From the NCBI RefSeq assembly GCF_901933205.1, contig NC_044576.1, forward strand, positions 9,085,024 through 9,149,023: DNA of 64,000 nucleotides. The letters are read 5' to 3'. Position 1 is the first letter of the stretch. The number at the start of each line of letters is the position of its first letter. Positions 12,101-27,118 of the stretch are shown here, piece after piece. The position numbers were made by a program, and so were the translations under genes. This DNA is from Camarhynchus parvulus. Lineage: Eukaryota; Chordata; Aves; Passeriformes; Thraupidae. Below the pieces are notes generated by a model. The model ran no database searches. It was not told the origin of the DNA and worked only from the letters and a program-made list of their open reading frames with translations.

Positions 12101-15100
12101 GGGAGGATATGAATCTGACAGGAATGGTACGTGTGGTACTGTTCACACACCTCTTGGCTAAAATCCTGTGTGTTTGTGTTAAATGGAGACAATGAAGATG
12201 AACAGCAAATGTGTAGGACTTCACAGAAATCTTTCTGCATGGGACCTGCCTGCATATTGTGGGAAAATGTACTAAAATAGTACCAAATAGAAATCAAATT
12301 ATTTTCCAGATCTTTAACTTGAGATGTTCTCAAGTTCATGGGTTTTATTTTCCACCTTCACGATGCTTTAAAGTAAAAACTTCATGTCTAACTGGTTTTG
12401 GCATAGGCTGTGAAAATAGAGATGGCAATTTCTTTATCTGCAGGAGAATGTACCAGCATTCAGTCTTCAGAGTAATGGGAGGTAATGCTGGTACAGCATT
12501 TGTGCTTTCAAAGATGTATTTTTAAATGAAACAAATATACTACAGATTAAAGGGTCGAAGGAATAGTTAATGTAATCTGATCTTAATTTTAATTCCAAAT
12601 TTGTGAATTAATTGTTGTACTCTAAGTGCCATATTTCTTGATTCTATTCTTCCCTTTTTATGCCTAGCCAGTGTGGGATGTGACAGGAATGAACTGAGAT
12701 GTGTGGAGCAGTTTTCTGGCTTCACTGTTGCTGGAGGGCTGTCCCTGTAAGATGCTGCCACAGGCAGCACATGAATTAGGTGAATCCCAGAAGATTCCAT
12801 TAATTTGGGACTGTCTATATGAGCACTTTTACCAAATGAACACTTGACTAGAAATCTTCATTTCAGTCATCTGTTTACAACCAATCAGAGCCCAAAGCTT
12901 ATTAAAAGCCTTTTTACTGATAGCATAAGGTACCCGTCCTGAGATTTATTGGTTTAGAGCCTTTCCTCTATAAATAGCTTCAGCTGTGTTGAGCCATAGC
13001 AGATCTGGTGAGCAGACTTGTAGGTTTTCTTCATTTACTCCTTTTGCCTTGAGAAAAAAGAGCCTGAATTTGGTGGTTTTCCAGGCAGGATGCAGAAGTG
13101 AATTTGCACATGTTGCAAATTTGAAATGTGCTTTCTGCAATGTTGCAAAATTGGAAAGAGGTATTTAGATTATTTCCATTTGAGATAAGGGCTTTAAATC
13201 TTTCAATGCTTTGTCTTATTAATGAGATGCTTAGGTACTGTGGTCTGATTATTTAATAATTTTATGTATTACTTTGCATTCAGTTGAAGTTTTTCCTGAC
13301 TGCTAAGTTAAAGTAATAAGCTGCTGTCATTTTCTTAACCTGTAAATAGTAATGTTTTTTGCATGTCTATAGCACTGTTAAAGTAGGCAGTGAAACTCAA
13401 AATTGTGCAAGTAAATTAGGAAGTTCTAGGTTTAGCCTAGTAGGGACTCGGCTAGACTAATTCTTGTTTTTTTACTTGAGGCATTGCTACAAAAACAATC
13501 TGTACCTGAGCAAAATAATATTTAAATTTATTATTTAACCAAACATAAGATTTTGTTTTTCTTTACATTTCCAGAAGTTCTGGTAATAGATCTATTAGCC
13601 CATTATTTAGGGTGTGAGTTTGACATGGTTTCCTAACTTGTAAGTAAAATGTACTTGGGAAAATCCTCAGTAAGTGGTACAGAGCAGTTTTCTGAGCTTC
13701 TAACTTCTTAATAATTCTGCTGCAGAAATCAAAATATTGAATAAATTATGATAAGTACTTCATGAGTAAATATTTTTAATTGCCACAAAAAGTGGTAGTG
13801 CTTATGTTTGTTAGCTTTAAAGGCTTTCTGTCTCCATCTGTTTATATAGTTGCTGTGCAGGATGACTGATGTTGCCAACTGGTTGCTTCAGCTCTGTGAC
13901 TGGGCAGATATAAAAAGCTCTTCATGTATACAGGAGCTGATGTCCTCATCTCTTGGTTAGGCAGTCTGTAGATACAGAGAAATTGTCAGTGCCATGTTTT
14001 GGCACTGTTACTGTCAATATATTGATAATGAGTGTTGCCAGATAATTTAACTGATAAACATTAAATATGCTTTGTAGTGACTCTTATCCCTGTAACACCA
14101 CTTCTTGTTTTCAGATGAGTAGGACAAAAAGTAACTCTCTCTGGAGGCAGCAGGTCTGACCCAAAGCTTGCTGAAGTCAGTAACAAATTAATCTGATTTC
14201 ATTGACCTTCCCATCAACATGGACATTCATCATAGAGGCTTTTGTGGGTCAGTGTGAAGGCTTCTCCTTTCTTGATTCCTGTATCAGTGAGAATCTGTGT
14301 AAGCAGCTGGTTTGTGTCATTGTGGCATAATCTGTAGCTTTTGGTTGCTATTCCCTCATTTCTAGTTTAAAAGACAGAAGAGGGCATGGTAGAGTTAATA
14401 TTTCTGCTGAAATATTTGTGATTCTCATCTCGCTGTTAAGTGTATTTGAAATTAGCTGATGAAAAAGCTAGTAATGGGAAAGCTGGTAGATATACAGGCA
14501 TCAATCTTCCACAGATGCATTGTGAGCATGCCAGCTTTGTTCTCTTAAATAAGGTTAGGGGGAAAATAAAGTACTTTAGTCAGTTTATTTCCTGGAAATT
14601 GTGTTTTTTAGAAAATTCCTGTCTACTTCAGTTAACATAGCAAATATCAGTAGAAAGTGGTTTGCCAGGAGTGAAATAAGAATTGTTTGAAAGCAACATT
14701 TACAATTGAAATGGATCTTTTTTGCAACTCTCCGTGTCCTTGGCTGTCTGGCTGAAAATTATACCCAAAATCTTTCCAGCCTGGAATCAAAGCATCAGAG
14801 GCTGCAAACCAGTTTTTTCTTGGTTTAATACTCAATTGATAGTCAGAAGTTGTTGACATAAACGTAATGTGTATTGTTTAAATAACAAACATTAAAGCTC
14901 TTATGAACTAGAGAATGCTAGTCTCCTGTAGTGCTTTTGTTTGCAATTCTATTAGCAAAATCAGCTTTAGCCTCTTTGACTTTGGAAGAGTGGGTATGGA
15001 AATCAAGATTGTTAAAATATGTTTGAAGGCTTAAATCTTCTGTGAAATATGTTGGTGAGTGAAGCCAGATACAAAGCATTAAGAATTACCATTCAAGTTT

Positions 15101-18100
15101 GTTGGTATAATGGAAATTGGTGTTATCAGCAAACTCCAGGAGTACATTGGCTGGTATTGTTCAACACATCATGGATTTCTTGAGGGGAAAAAAATAGCTG
15201 GTTATGCTAGATGTAAAAGTGTACATGTGATAGCTTTTGCTCATCTTTCACAGACCTCAGGATTCTTCGTGGTGCCCACTGCATGTAGAGATCCAGCACA
15301 AAATCACTATTGGATAGCTCATCCCAGAGGAATTTCAGAATGAGAAGATAGGTCAGAAAAGGAAATATTTCTGTTTTAATTAAATTGTCCCTCCTTGAGC
15401 ACACTTGAAAATTTTTGAAAACACTGTATGGAGTTTTTTGTGATTATTATTTATTGTCTAATCTTGTCAGTGTTGGCAAGATAATGTCTAACTTACCTGT
15501 TCTACTTCATCTCTTCTGGTTTTTTCCTTTGAAAGCCAGTAGGTTGAAATTAAGCTTATTTTGAAGTACTGGAAAGGAAGGGTCCCTGCATATCATTAGT
15601 AAGAGATTTTCTGGTTTCAGAAGGACTGCAATATTGTGGTCTTCTGACTAAATGAGTTAAAATCACCCTGGAAGTCATAAAAGCTTATCCTGGTTTCTTT
15701 TGTCTCATCAGTTTTCACGTAAGCCTGCTGTTTTTCTTTAGTGAAGGAACACTGAATGGCAATCTAAATAGCGTATGCTTTTAGATTGTTCAGCTATCAT
15801 TAGAGGTCAGCTTTCTTGAACAGAGGGTGCTAAGATGTTCACCTCAGGTTTTAAGGCTGCATTATCATTGTGGCATTTACATCAATGTAACATTGGGCTG
15901 CCTAAGCAGAAATTGAGCTTCTTCCATATGTGACCAAAAACCTCAAAGTAATAGATGAGTAGTTGAAGGATGGAGTTAGAAGCCACTCTCCTTTACTGTT
16001 CTCTTCTCCCTAAATACTTTACCCCTCACCCACGCTGAACTCATGCTCGTAGTGCAAGTCCATTAATGTTACTCAGTTTTCGGTGCAATTTATTCTTATT
16101 TATTAGATGGCTAATTCAGTGAAGGTTATGTAAGTTTAAAAAGTTAATGGGCCTGTTAACTATAAGAAAAAAAAGTCTGTTATGTGGCAAAACACTCATC
16201 TTTTTTCTCCCAGAGTGAGTCCTAAAGTCACACTAGAATATAGAATATAGGGCACTGCCTCAGGACTTAAAGTAATTCTTAACATTTTGAAAGCTAAGGT
16301 GTGATTGTGTGGGTCAGTTCTGAACAATATAAGGTAAGAGAGAACTTCCTTCAAATAGTGTATGAGCTTAAGGAACTAAACAAAAAAATAGTTAGATGCC
16401 CTGTGTTTATCCTGACTTTGAATCATTTGATTATTTTGTGCCTGTAAACCAGCACCTGAGATCTCAAGTAAGGAATAAAAGCAGAGGAGGACAATAAATC
16501 TCATATTGCAGGAAGAGAAAATTGCAGATATAGAAATCATATAACCAGGGATGATGGCTTTTAAAGTCTCAAGAGGTAGGGTGAAAAACTGAGGTGAAAA
16601 GGGTACTTTTGTATCTTACCAAAAAGATGAAGGATTATGCACTGGGGAATGGCAATGCAATGTTTAAGGTATGAGTATGTAAGATTCACTCACTGAGTTC
16701 TACATGTGGTTCCATGTACTGTGCAAGCAAAAGTTACTAAAACCTTTCATTGCCTCAGTTCCCATTAAAAAAACCCAGATGATAATCTATTGCCATTGCC
16801 TTAAAAATATGGGGAGGACATATTAACCTTAAGTGTTGCTTGGAACTGAGCTGGTTGTACAAACTTGTAAGGTCCTCATATCTGAATTGCTATAGACCAG
16901 AAGTTAAGGAGTATGGGCAGAATGTGTTCTTAAGGAGAAACTCCTGGAATTTGCTTTTCTAATAAACTCATACAGTTTCTGTCCTATCAGACTTGATTTT
17001 CTTTGAGAAATATAGGAAAGTCTTTGATTATTTTCCAAAGTGATCAGTTAAAATACTTCTTGTCTTGAATATTTATCATTTTTAGAGCATATTCAATTTA
17101 CTCGTTCCTAGGAACAGAAATAGTGAGGTCTGATGGAACTGCAGTTCATTAATTTTATGTTAAAGATGATGAAAAATAGAAATTATGTAAGCTTTTGCAG
17201 GTTCTGTTGAATGAAGAGAATCCAGAGAAATTAGTAATAGACGAATGAGCAGGAGTTCTGTTGGAATAACAAGTACTATCCATGGCTTCAACCATAAGCT
17301 ACTTGAATAGGTCAATTTGGAGAAAAGGAATGGTTGTCAAATACATTATATTATGTTTTGCCAGCAGACAATATCAATTGTTTTCATACTGTATGCTTAA
17401 TATGTCAGAAAAGAAGTCAGTCTTTCAGCAAATCTTCATCCAGCAAATTGCATGATGGCAGGTGAAGAGGAGGTGATATAATTTGACCTGTGGTTATATT
17501 TGCTTAGAAGAATTTCTGAAATGCTAAGTGAGGTGGAATTACTCAACAAGCAAAGAAGATAAATACTGGGATTGGTGTGAGTTCTTTGGGAATATGCCAG
17601 CATAGATATGATTGTGCTGTTTTTGCTGAGAATGTCAGATCAGCTTGTTTAAAGCAGTGTAGTTTCTTGAACTTAGACTTGTTTTTGTTTTCTGTTTTCC
17701 CACCCTAGATTGTAAAAGAGCATAAAATTGAGATAAGATGGAGGAAGGTGACTTTATTAGCTCTGTAACTGCATGGATTGCTAATTCTGAAGGACCTCTG
17801 GGGAATACAGACTTTGCAGTTGGCTGTCCCTGGCCTTCCTATGTCCAGTAGAGGAGCCCCAGGAGGCAGAGCTCTGATTTCTCAGGTGTGAGACTTTCAT
17901 TCTTACAATAAGCTCAAACCCTTCATTGCATCAATGCTTGGAAAGCAGTACTAATCCCAAAGAGCAGTGCCAAGCTTTCTGCCAGTAGCTCTGCTCTTGA
18001 CATCTAGTTCCTGAGCTGAGAAGTCATTACTTAATTTTTAAAATAATGGACTAGAACTACTCTTGAAGTATCATGAGTACTCTTATTAATGTGAAGTGTG

Positions 18101-21100
18101 GTGGCCAATTTCTGTCATGGAGCTGGAAAGCCAATGTAATGTGGAAAAGCCTAGATAACTTCTACATTGGAACAGCTTCAGTCCCTGCTAAAGTGTCTTT
18201 TGATTTATAGAAGATGAGCTATTGAGAATTTGAGAGAGTAAAGTTTGACCTATTAGGGTAAAGTTTCCCCACATCTTTCTAAAATACTGATGTTGGCTGC
18301 ATGAGTGAAATTTTCATTCCTGAAAGGTGAATGTGAGTCAAGACTTTAAGGGGCTTTCATTTTTTCTATATTTAGAGTCTTAAGAAGCTGGGCTCTGTTT
18401 GGAGAGGAAAAGCTTTGCATGACACCACTGTTCTATCCAGCAGTACAATGTCAGTGGCTTTGCAATGCTAAGCAGTGGATAATGCTGCTGATGGACAGCT
18501 TCCTTCTCCATGTTTGCATGCTCCAAGGAAAGCTGAGATGCCCATTAAACAGTTTGTCACTTCAGAGCTGCCTGGAGAAGGGAACTGCACAGAATAGCTT
18601 CCAGGATCAGAACTTTATCCTTTAAACTTCCCTGGATAGAAAATGTGAGTGCTTGTTTTTTAAACACTGTGTTTCCCCAGTTAAAGGGATAAGCACAGGT
18701 AAAGGGACTTGAGAGCTGCTTCCCATTTGGGATTGGAATCTTTACTTCCTTCAGAGCTGGTAAAGTAAAACTTACTTGTTTGTCATACAGAGGAAGAAGT
18801 GACAAGTAACATCATAATGTATGAAGGAATTACAAACTACACACTATCATTGCACAGTTCTTAATTCTTATTATGTTACCTCTTCCCTCTTCTATATTTG
18901 CCTTTTTTAATGAGGAATGCAATTGAAGTGGACATTGTTTTGGATGTTTTTCTTTTCAGCTTCATCAAATCAAGTTGTTGCACTTGCCCATTTTGTGAAA
19001 CCTTCCATCCATACCCATCACTTACTAATTTTTTTCTCACTGTGATCAGACTGTTTTGTGCATGGTTTTTCTGTTGGCAGCTGAAGTTCATAATATATTG
19101 TTTATACATTGTAATGTCATAAAGTTCCTGTTGAGAGAAGTATGTTAATATTTTGATTCTCACTTGTCTGAATACCTTGTATATACTGAATGAATGCTAT
19201 CTTTATTTTTCAAAAGATGCCTTCAATTATTTTTTAATCTGGTTTCCATCATATAAACTAAATCTCCATTTGCTGCTTTTTAGATTTGTGCTGACAAATA
19301 CGATGTCTTAGTGGTTTTGTTTTATGTCTTTTATTTTTCTCAAATTTTTCTTCTGCTCCAGTCTTTCATAATGGCTTGCATGAACTGTTACCATACCTCA
19401 TTTAATGTTTTTTATAAGCACGTGGCTCCTAAACTGGCACTCATTTAGATGATATGTTAGTTTGACCTGAGAGATAGTTTTAGTATAAAATGTAATGTTA
19501 ACATAGTTGTAGTTCTTGGAATGCAATGTCAGGTAATTCAGAGCATTAGCCAAGTTAGAACAAACTGTACTGCTTTCTGAATTCCTGTATCTCTGGTCTG
19601 TTGTAAAGATTACTAATCTCTAGAGAAAGATAATGGATCACATGTTTAGTGTAATAGCTTTTTGGGTTTTCTGCTTTAACTGCTAATTTTAAAGTCTTTT
19701 AAAGTAAGCTCACATAAACAGATTTTAATGTGAAATTTATTGGAAGGGAAACCAGTATGTATTTACTGATTTCCTGTCATATGCTCAATTCTACCAAAGC
19801 TGTTCATTTATATTCCGTGTGCTTCCTAACACAAGCAAGTTAAACCTGGAGTTACTCATATTATTAGCTGGATACAAAGAGTACTTTGATATGGAATCGA
19901 TTTCAAATTCCTTGTGTTTCTTCACCTCTAATTTTCCTCTTTCATGTTTTTACAGAATGTACAATTCAGGTGCATGTGTGTGGCACTAAACCACCATGAG
20001 TCACACAGAGCAGTAGCTGTCTTTCTGTAGATGATGTCACTTGATATGGAGTAAGGGTGGGTTACTAAACATTCTTCAGAGCCACCTTAGTACCAAACTC
20101 ATTTGTGTGTTGGGGCATTAAATAGAGCTCCTGTTAAAAAGATAGATTTCTAACATTGGCACTGTCGCTTCTGTTCTGTGTGAAAACTTCCTGCGAGTGT
20201 TTCACAAAAAATGTTTTGAAGACTATTTTGATTTTAGCTTTGTATAGCAGCTAACCTGGTTTTCTGGATAAAGAATATGCTAATATACTAGTAGCTAATG
20301 TTGGCCTTGTGTACATCGGTCCTATTGTTTCTATTCTAGTGAAAATCAAGTATAGAACTTGCAACACCTGGCAGACAGAAAAAGAATTGCATTTGCCAAC
20401 AGGATTGCAGTTCCAATACAGAAGGTGTTAAACTATGAGGTGACCATTTCTTTATAATCTCTACTCTCTTTGCATTATATTGCAGAAAGAAGCAATTTAT
20501 ACTTTTGCTTCAGATTGGAGCAGCTTCTGCATGAAGACAAATTAATAAATAGATAAATCTCTTTAGTTTCCATCCTTAGCTCTTCATACTTCAGGAGCAC
20601 AGCTATGTAGTACTGCAAGTAATAAAAACATTTATAAAAGTTACTGAATCAAAGGCAGCTGAGTGAAGGTACACAGCAATAGTAGCACAGTACAGATAAT
20701 AATTGAAGTATTGCCTCAAACAATAACAGTGAAGAAAATTATGTGCTTTGACTGAGAGCAAAGGTACAAGAAGGTTTTTACCAGTGGTTACGCAGCTGTG
20801 CCCTGCTGCTACACACTGTAACTTGGAACGGTAGAGGGAGACCCAGGATGATCTGTTACATCATACCTCAAGTTTTTTGATTTTTCTTGAGGTGTTTTCA
20901 GACAACTGAATTACCATGGAAAAGGGTACAGGCCACATCAGTGTTTCTGGCATTTAATTAGTGCACTTCATTCACATTTTGTTGAATTGTGATGATTTCC
21001 TTTAAGTTTTTGGAGCACAGTAGGATAGAAATTGTGATCTACAATTTTTTGAAGTATAATCAAAAGTCAAATTACTTTTCATAAATAGTCAAAGCACATT

Positions 21101-24100
21101 GCTGTCCTAAAGTCTGAGAGAAAAGCTACCTCTTGAAATAAGGAAATTTGCATCTAAAAGGCACCTTTGGCTCAGTCAGCTATGTTGATAGTTACTCAGT
21201 GTCACCTGTTCCCTGTTAAAGCTTAACCAGTTTGCTAAACTAACATCCATCTAAACCATTGAAATGTAAAGGCTTATATATTAAAAAGCTAATGCTAATT
21301 TTCTTTATCATATCTTCATTTTTTTCCTAAATAAATGCCAGAAGACTTGAAAACTTTGTTTATGTTTCCAGATGATTCACTGTAGTTCTCACTCACTTGA
21401 AATAATATGAATTTTTTGTCTTGTTTTCCTGCAGTGCCCTAGTAAATTAAAAACTTTACACTTACTGGAATAGCCATGAAAGTGTGTTTGACTTTCATGC
21501 AGTTCTGCAAAGAAGTTGGTAGGTGTGTTCCTTCTGTGGCCACAACAAAGAGCAAGTGTGGGCAGTGAACCATCAGTGATCTTTGTAATGCTCTTCACCA
21601 GTGTACAGAGACAGTTTGGCCCAAGTCTGAAGGTTATGTTTCCTTAAGGGAGCTTTATCTCTTAAAAAATCTTAAACCTCTTGACTTATAGATAGAAGAT
21701 CAAATCCTTTTTACTTACAGCTGAAGTGTGTTCTTGGGGTGTGTGCAAAAGGCAAATATTAACATAATCTTTTGCCTTTACAAGAACTGAAATTCTAGAT
21801 TTGGATATAAAAGTCATTGCTGTTATGCTACCATGTAGTTAACATCTCTCAAGAGTTTTGTTTAAATTACAATGCTCACATCAAAAACATGCATTTGACC
21901 TTTTCTGTTGAGACACTGGATCTGTAGAAATGTGTAAAGCCAGCTTTCATCTTCCTGAGATATGGAAGTAATGAGGAGATCAGCTGTTGATTGGACTGGA
22001 TTGCCAGCTCCTTTGAACCTCACAGAATTACACTAATGATGCCACATAGAGGATGTAGCTGCACACTAGAGGCACAGATAGAATATGCACAGTGTGGCTT
22101 GGCATGGGGAGGGAATTGGATAGCTCTGGTGCCATAGGTTCAGTCCTGACAAAAAGTACTTGCTGCCATTTATGTTTGCAGTAAGGTTAAATGTTTGCTC
22201 TTCTGGAGGGATCCTCTCTAGACGGTGATGAATAAATGAAGTCATGATTGAGCTGTTGGTGTAAGGGTGTCTTCTGGGCTCGTGTGGCACCTGTAGTTTT
22301 GAACAGCCCTGGAAAATGACTTCATGTAGTGATGTCTTGTGTGCTCTGATGTGACTTCTTGGAGTGAGTGATTTTTTCAGTTGACAGACAGTGAACTTGA
22401 ATTGTTTTGTGATGCTGACAAATGAGAAGTATCCCACTTGTCTTAAAGGCAAGAGGAAGTGCAGCTTCTGTTCAGGTCTATTGCTAACTTAACCACTTGT
22501 GGTGGGGAGTGGAAGACATTTTCCTGGCACTAGTAGATTACTTACATGGAAATAAAATAGATTATTTTACATGGTAAATTTAAGAATTACACCTTTTCTC
22601 CCACAGTTCAAAAGCAAAAGGACGGTCTTACCTATGGCTGTTGCCCAAAACAGTGACAGTATCCCATTTTTACTATGAATGTGCAGTCAGCATCCAGGTC
22701 TTCATTATAAACTTCATGCTTTTTTGAATAAGGCTTTTGTAGAGATGGGAAAATAATATTGGTGGCTTTGTATTTTAAATATTTCTTATGTATATATTTA
22801 TCTTCTGATCCTAATAAGTGAAATCTACCAGCAGTTAATCTGATGGAGATCAGGCTGTTATGATGTTTCTTTGACCAGTTACCTTGCTTTCATCTTAGGT
22901 CCTGTATTGCTTTATCCACCTCTGTTTGTCAGGTTTCAGTCCCAACATAGATTTTCATTGGTAATGATACCTGTGGAAAATTTTCTGCAAGCTAAATAGT
23001 TTTTCTAAAAAAGCCACAATGATGCCATTCTAATATTGAGAGGTATTTTAATATGCTGAAATACACGGAACAGTATCTTTCTTGACAGCAGGTATAGCAG
23101 TTAGTTGTTTAAAGAGGTCTCAGAAATAAGGGTTTGGGGGATGAGTGTTCTTCAACTAAACGTGCATGGCATGTTTGTGTATCTTTGACCTTTTACCTTT
23201 ATCTTTCTTTTCTACTCAAAAGGTCAGTGTTCTCTAGAACCTTTGACTTCTTTTGTTTGTAGCAGCCACTGGATGCTCATATCTCCTTAATTATATATTT
23301 TTGTGTATTGCTAAACAAAAATCAATAAATAGAATTTACTTAAGGGGCCGTCTCGAAAGGCACCAAGGCTGTGAAGCAGGAATTATCAAGTTAATCACAA
23401 AAGCCTACCACCTTTACTCCAGTTTTCAAACACAATGAAGACTATCTCAGTGGCTGAATTGGAAGTGTATAATTAGTGTTCAGATTTTTGCATCATTTGG
23501 TCCCAAAAAATAATAATGGTAAAATAAAATGGCTGATGCAACTGCTCAGAAGATGCCTTTTTTATATGATCCAAGATTGTATTTACAGAAGAAATATCTT
23601 CGTTTCAGATCCAGGGCAATATTTTCCTCTAGAGCACAACTTTAGAAACCACAGGCCCTGATCCTGCTGGCAAGTAGGTACACATTAAATATTAGCAATA
23701 GCAATGCCATTTGATTGCTTGACTTCTTTTTGTATAATAATAGTTCAGTAATAATTATGAATAACAACTCGCCTCTTCTTCAGTATTTTGATTTAACATT
23801 TTTTGCAGTGTCAGGCTATGGAACTGCTTGGAACACTGATTTCTGGTTTAAATGATTTCCCTGCTGCTGCAGGAGTATTTAGGAAGGTTTCTATTGTGTT
23901 ACCTATACCATAAATGTTCTCTATTCTAAAAATCATCTTGTTACTTAAAGTGCTCCAAATAAGGAAAAAAAAAGGATACCTGGTGTTTTATGGCTAGGTA
24001 TTGCTGAATACAGGTTTTATGTACTTGTAAACCAGCTGTACCTATCTTGAGTCCAAATGGTATTGTGGTCCTCTGGTAATAGCCAGTGAGAAGAACTAAA

Positions 24101-26754
24101 TACTGAGTGCTGCTATTTGATTTCAACAGTAAGTACTAATAGAAATTATTTTATGGTCAATAATAACCTAAGTACCTCATTTAGAAGTAACTTTATACTA
24201 ATTACAGATACTGCTGTATGCAAATGAAGGTTTGTGATTTTCATCAATTTTGATATCAGCTAGCAGGGTTCTTGCCATACTACCAGGTCTGGTTGAAGCA
24301 GCCTCTGTGCACAGTATTCCATGTGCTAGCACAGTGTTACTGTGTGAGCCAAATGATCACCCAGGTATAAAATTGCATTGGTTAGGCAGGTCAGTTATGG
24401 ACAGGACTACAGTCTTTGCCTGAAATCTGGTACGGAAATTCAGACAAAAGGTATTTGGTGCTTGTAACAATCACCAAACAATGGATGACAGAAATAAGAC
24501 CTATTCTGTTTATTTCCCCAGTTGAGCATGTGTATGTGTGTGTTCTGCCACATCTGTGTTCCCTTGAGTTCTTGTTAGGTGCCACCAGCCTGGGCTACTG
24601 CAGCCCACGTAAATAAATCTCCTTGAGCTGCTATTCACTTACACAGAGCATCTTCTTTGGAACCCACATGATACATCCCTTGCTCTTATGCAGAGTGAGT
24701 TTGCTTCAGCTACAAGGTGCTTAGCTTAAGTTCTCCTGTCAGTTTTTATTTGCCATTGTGTTCCTCTCATTATGTATTTATTTGGACCAAGATTATTGAT
24801 TTAGCAGATAGGTGCTGTTGCTGGTATATTGATTCACTTGCAGTGCCAGCAGGAGTTGTTGGCAGAAAGATCTCCCTTCTTTTTTCTTGCTCAAGTTGCA
24901 AGCAAACGTGTAATACATTCCTCACTATTCCAGAGTTGTTTCAGTTTCTAAATATATGAAATGTTACTAGTTCTAAGTGTATGTATGTTACTACCCTGCT
25001 TGTTGTTTCTTCTTTCAAAGTTGCTGTACAGCTGCACTACCTGGCTTTTTAAAAAGATCATATTGAATTTTGGAGGGAGATTTGAGCAGCATGGTCAAAG
25101 TGCCAGGAGAGTTTCCTGTGATGTAAACAGAATTCTGCATCCAGAAGTTTTTCTGGTTTCCTTTTGGTTGGTAACTGTCTTAGTAGCTTTTCTACTCCAC
25201 AATCACATGGATTAAGTTGTTGAAAAAACAGCCCTACAGCTTGAATTGAACTGAAATGGAATACTCTGAAGATGGCTATGAATAATTCAGTTTCCTCTGT
25301 TGGAAGGTAGATGAATCAATCCTTTAATTTTTTATACTACATGTAGGAGGAGTGTAAAGGGAAATACGTGAATAAGGGAGGGTAAAGTCCACAATAGAAA
25401 TGAAAATCTAGAATTTAAGAAATATCCTACTTTACTTATTTATTACTTACTTTATTACCAGCTTTTCAGCCGGTAAAGGACAATATGATGTTTTCTTGCA
25501 AATTTTAGGGGTCAAGTCATTAACCACTTATCATTTAGGATGTTCATCATTTAGCTGCAGCAAATCAAAGCAGGGAGTAAAAGAATACACTATTTGTCTC
25601 CTAAAACTTTAGTGTTCCTAGAGGGGAAAGTGCACTTTTGCCTTATATTGGTATAGTTCTTTGTTTTCTCATGCATTACTGTCTTTTATTTCTGTAATTT
25701 TATTTGTAGTTTGAAACTTTGTAGTGTGTAACAGACATAAAGAAACTCTTAACTGGAGGTTGAATTAGTGTGGTTTACTTTTAGGGTACAGGGCTTGAGT
25801 AAAGACTTGATGAGGCTATTTGGATGTAACTTCTCAGAACAGAGATTAGGCATGTGGCTACTGTGAATATTCGGGAATTATAGGAAGCTGAAGCTGTGTC
25901 ACCCTTTTAAATTACCTTGACATAATGCTTAATGATTATCATGGTGACTGAATACTATTAATGAGTAGAAAAATATGGAATAAAATTGATGAGTATTTTT
26001 AGGGTATTTTTGGGGTACTTTAAGGTTGTGTATGTGGCATCAGAACATTTCTAGAGGGAAGAGGATTTTTAAAGCTATTTTTAATTTTATTCTATGTGCA
26101 GCAGATCACTAGAGATAAACAATCTGTTAATGACAGTTTGTTTAAAAAACCTTTACATTTAGAATTCCTGTCCTACTGTTTAGATTGGAGGAAATACACT
26201 ATGTAGCATAATATATTTCTGCATATTAAACCTCAGTTGCAGTGCCTTGCAAATGTAAAACTTGCTGATGGTAGTTACTGTTTTTTAATAGATCATTGAC
26301 CCGTCAATCAGACTCTGACCATTTCAGAGATAAAAAGCTTGGCTTTCATTGGCTGCTAGGAATAGAGCACCTTTCCACAAATTAGGAAACGGTGTAATAA
26401 TTAACAGGTATAATGGATATGTGCATTCAGGTTTCAGTTGTATCTTCCTGAGTTTTAGCTCTTGTTATCTTTTGTGTAGTTAGTTAAGCCACTGTCTGCC
26501 CACTGATAATTTAACTACAGTATAAAATGGATTTTTTTTTATGGCAGTAGAATTTTACTAAAATAATTAATAGGTTTTTTGCTCACCTTTTGTTCTTTCA
26601 GACTTTTATTTATAACAAGGTGTAGAACTTTACTAACAAAACTCATTAAGTGGGTAATAGTTCTGTTCTGAAGCAGCAAAGCACCAGTTCTTTAAACACT
26701 TTTGCCTACAGGGAATTTACCTAAACTTTATTTTTTTTTCTTTCTGATTTACAG
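9113..26754 (+). other. Long non-coding stretch, probable SHLD2 5' intron
   Basis: About 17.6 kb of AT-rich DNA lies between the CpG island and the first SHLD2 coding exon. Reading frames here are short and uniform on both strands, with no recognisable protein family. If the CpG island is the SHLD2 promoter, this is its first intron. A possible donor for an untranslated first exon is GTAAGG at 9043-9048, but other GTGAGG donors in the island are equally possible. A 12-base direct repeat AGGCTTGTGGGA occurs at 9364-9375 and 9459-9470. I see nothing else I can support. Confidence 0.5.
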
Positions 26755-26911
26755 ACTCAAAATGATTTTAGGTACTGATGATTGCTGGTACAGGAAGGAG
26801 TTTGACATCTTTGACTCAAAAAGTCACTTGGAAATTGCCAAACAGATCATTTAGTAAGCGGACCTATTACACGAATCAGAAAGTTAGCAGAGGTCATTTA
26901 CCATTCCTAAG
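26755..26911 (+). other. Candidate untranslated exon of SHLD2 with a 30-codon upstream ORF
   Basis: A strong 3' splice signal (T-rich tract ending CTTTCTGATTTACAG at 26754) is followed 157 bases later by CCTAAG|GTAATT, a usable donor. Inside is ATG at 26762 opening a 30-codon ORF that begins MILGTDDCWYRKEFDIF and ends at TAG, 26852-26854. It lies 2 kb upstream of the SHLD2 start on the same strand, so a 5' UTR exon is plausible. The peptide matches no family I recognise. This is an inference from splice signals alone. Confidence 0.4.
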
Positions 26912-26994
26912 GTAATTTATGTTTTGAAAATATAAGCTGTATTTTAATTGCAAACATTGATTAAACAACATCAAGATTCAATTCCTTTGGTGTG

Positions 26995-27118
26995 ATCATA
27001 GAATCATAGAACAGCTCAGGTTGGAAAGGCTCTTAAAAATCATCAAGTTCCAAACCCTGTGCCATGGGCATGTTTCACTAGACCAAGTTGCTCAGGGCCC
27101 CATCCAACCTGGCCTTAA
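26995..27118 (-). mobile_element. CR1 LINE 3' end, minus orientation
   Basis: ATCATAGAATCATAGAACAG, then GGTTGGAAAGGCTCTTAAAA, CATCAAGTTCCAAACCCTG and GACCAAGTTGCTCAGGGCC followed by CCATCCAACCTGGCCTT is the reverse complement of the avian CR1 3' end, with two octamer copies marking the element's end at the low-coordinate side. About 124 bases are kept, so the copy is strongly 5'-truncated, as most avian CR1 copies are. It sits between the candidate 5' exon and the SHLD2 coding start. Confidence 0.9.
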
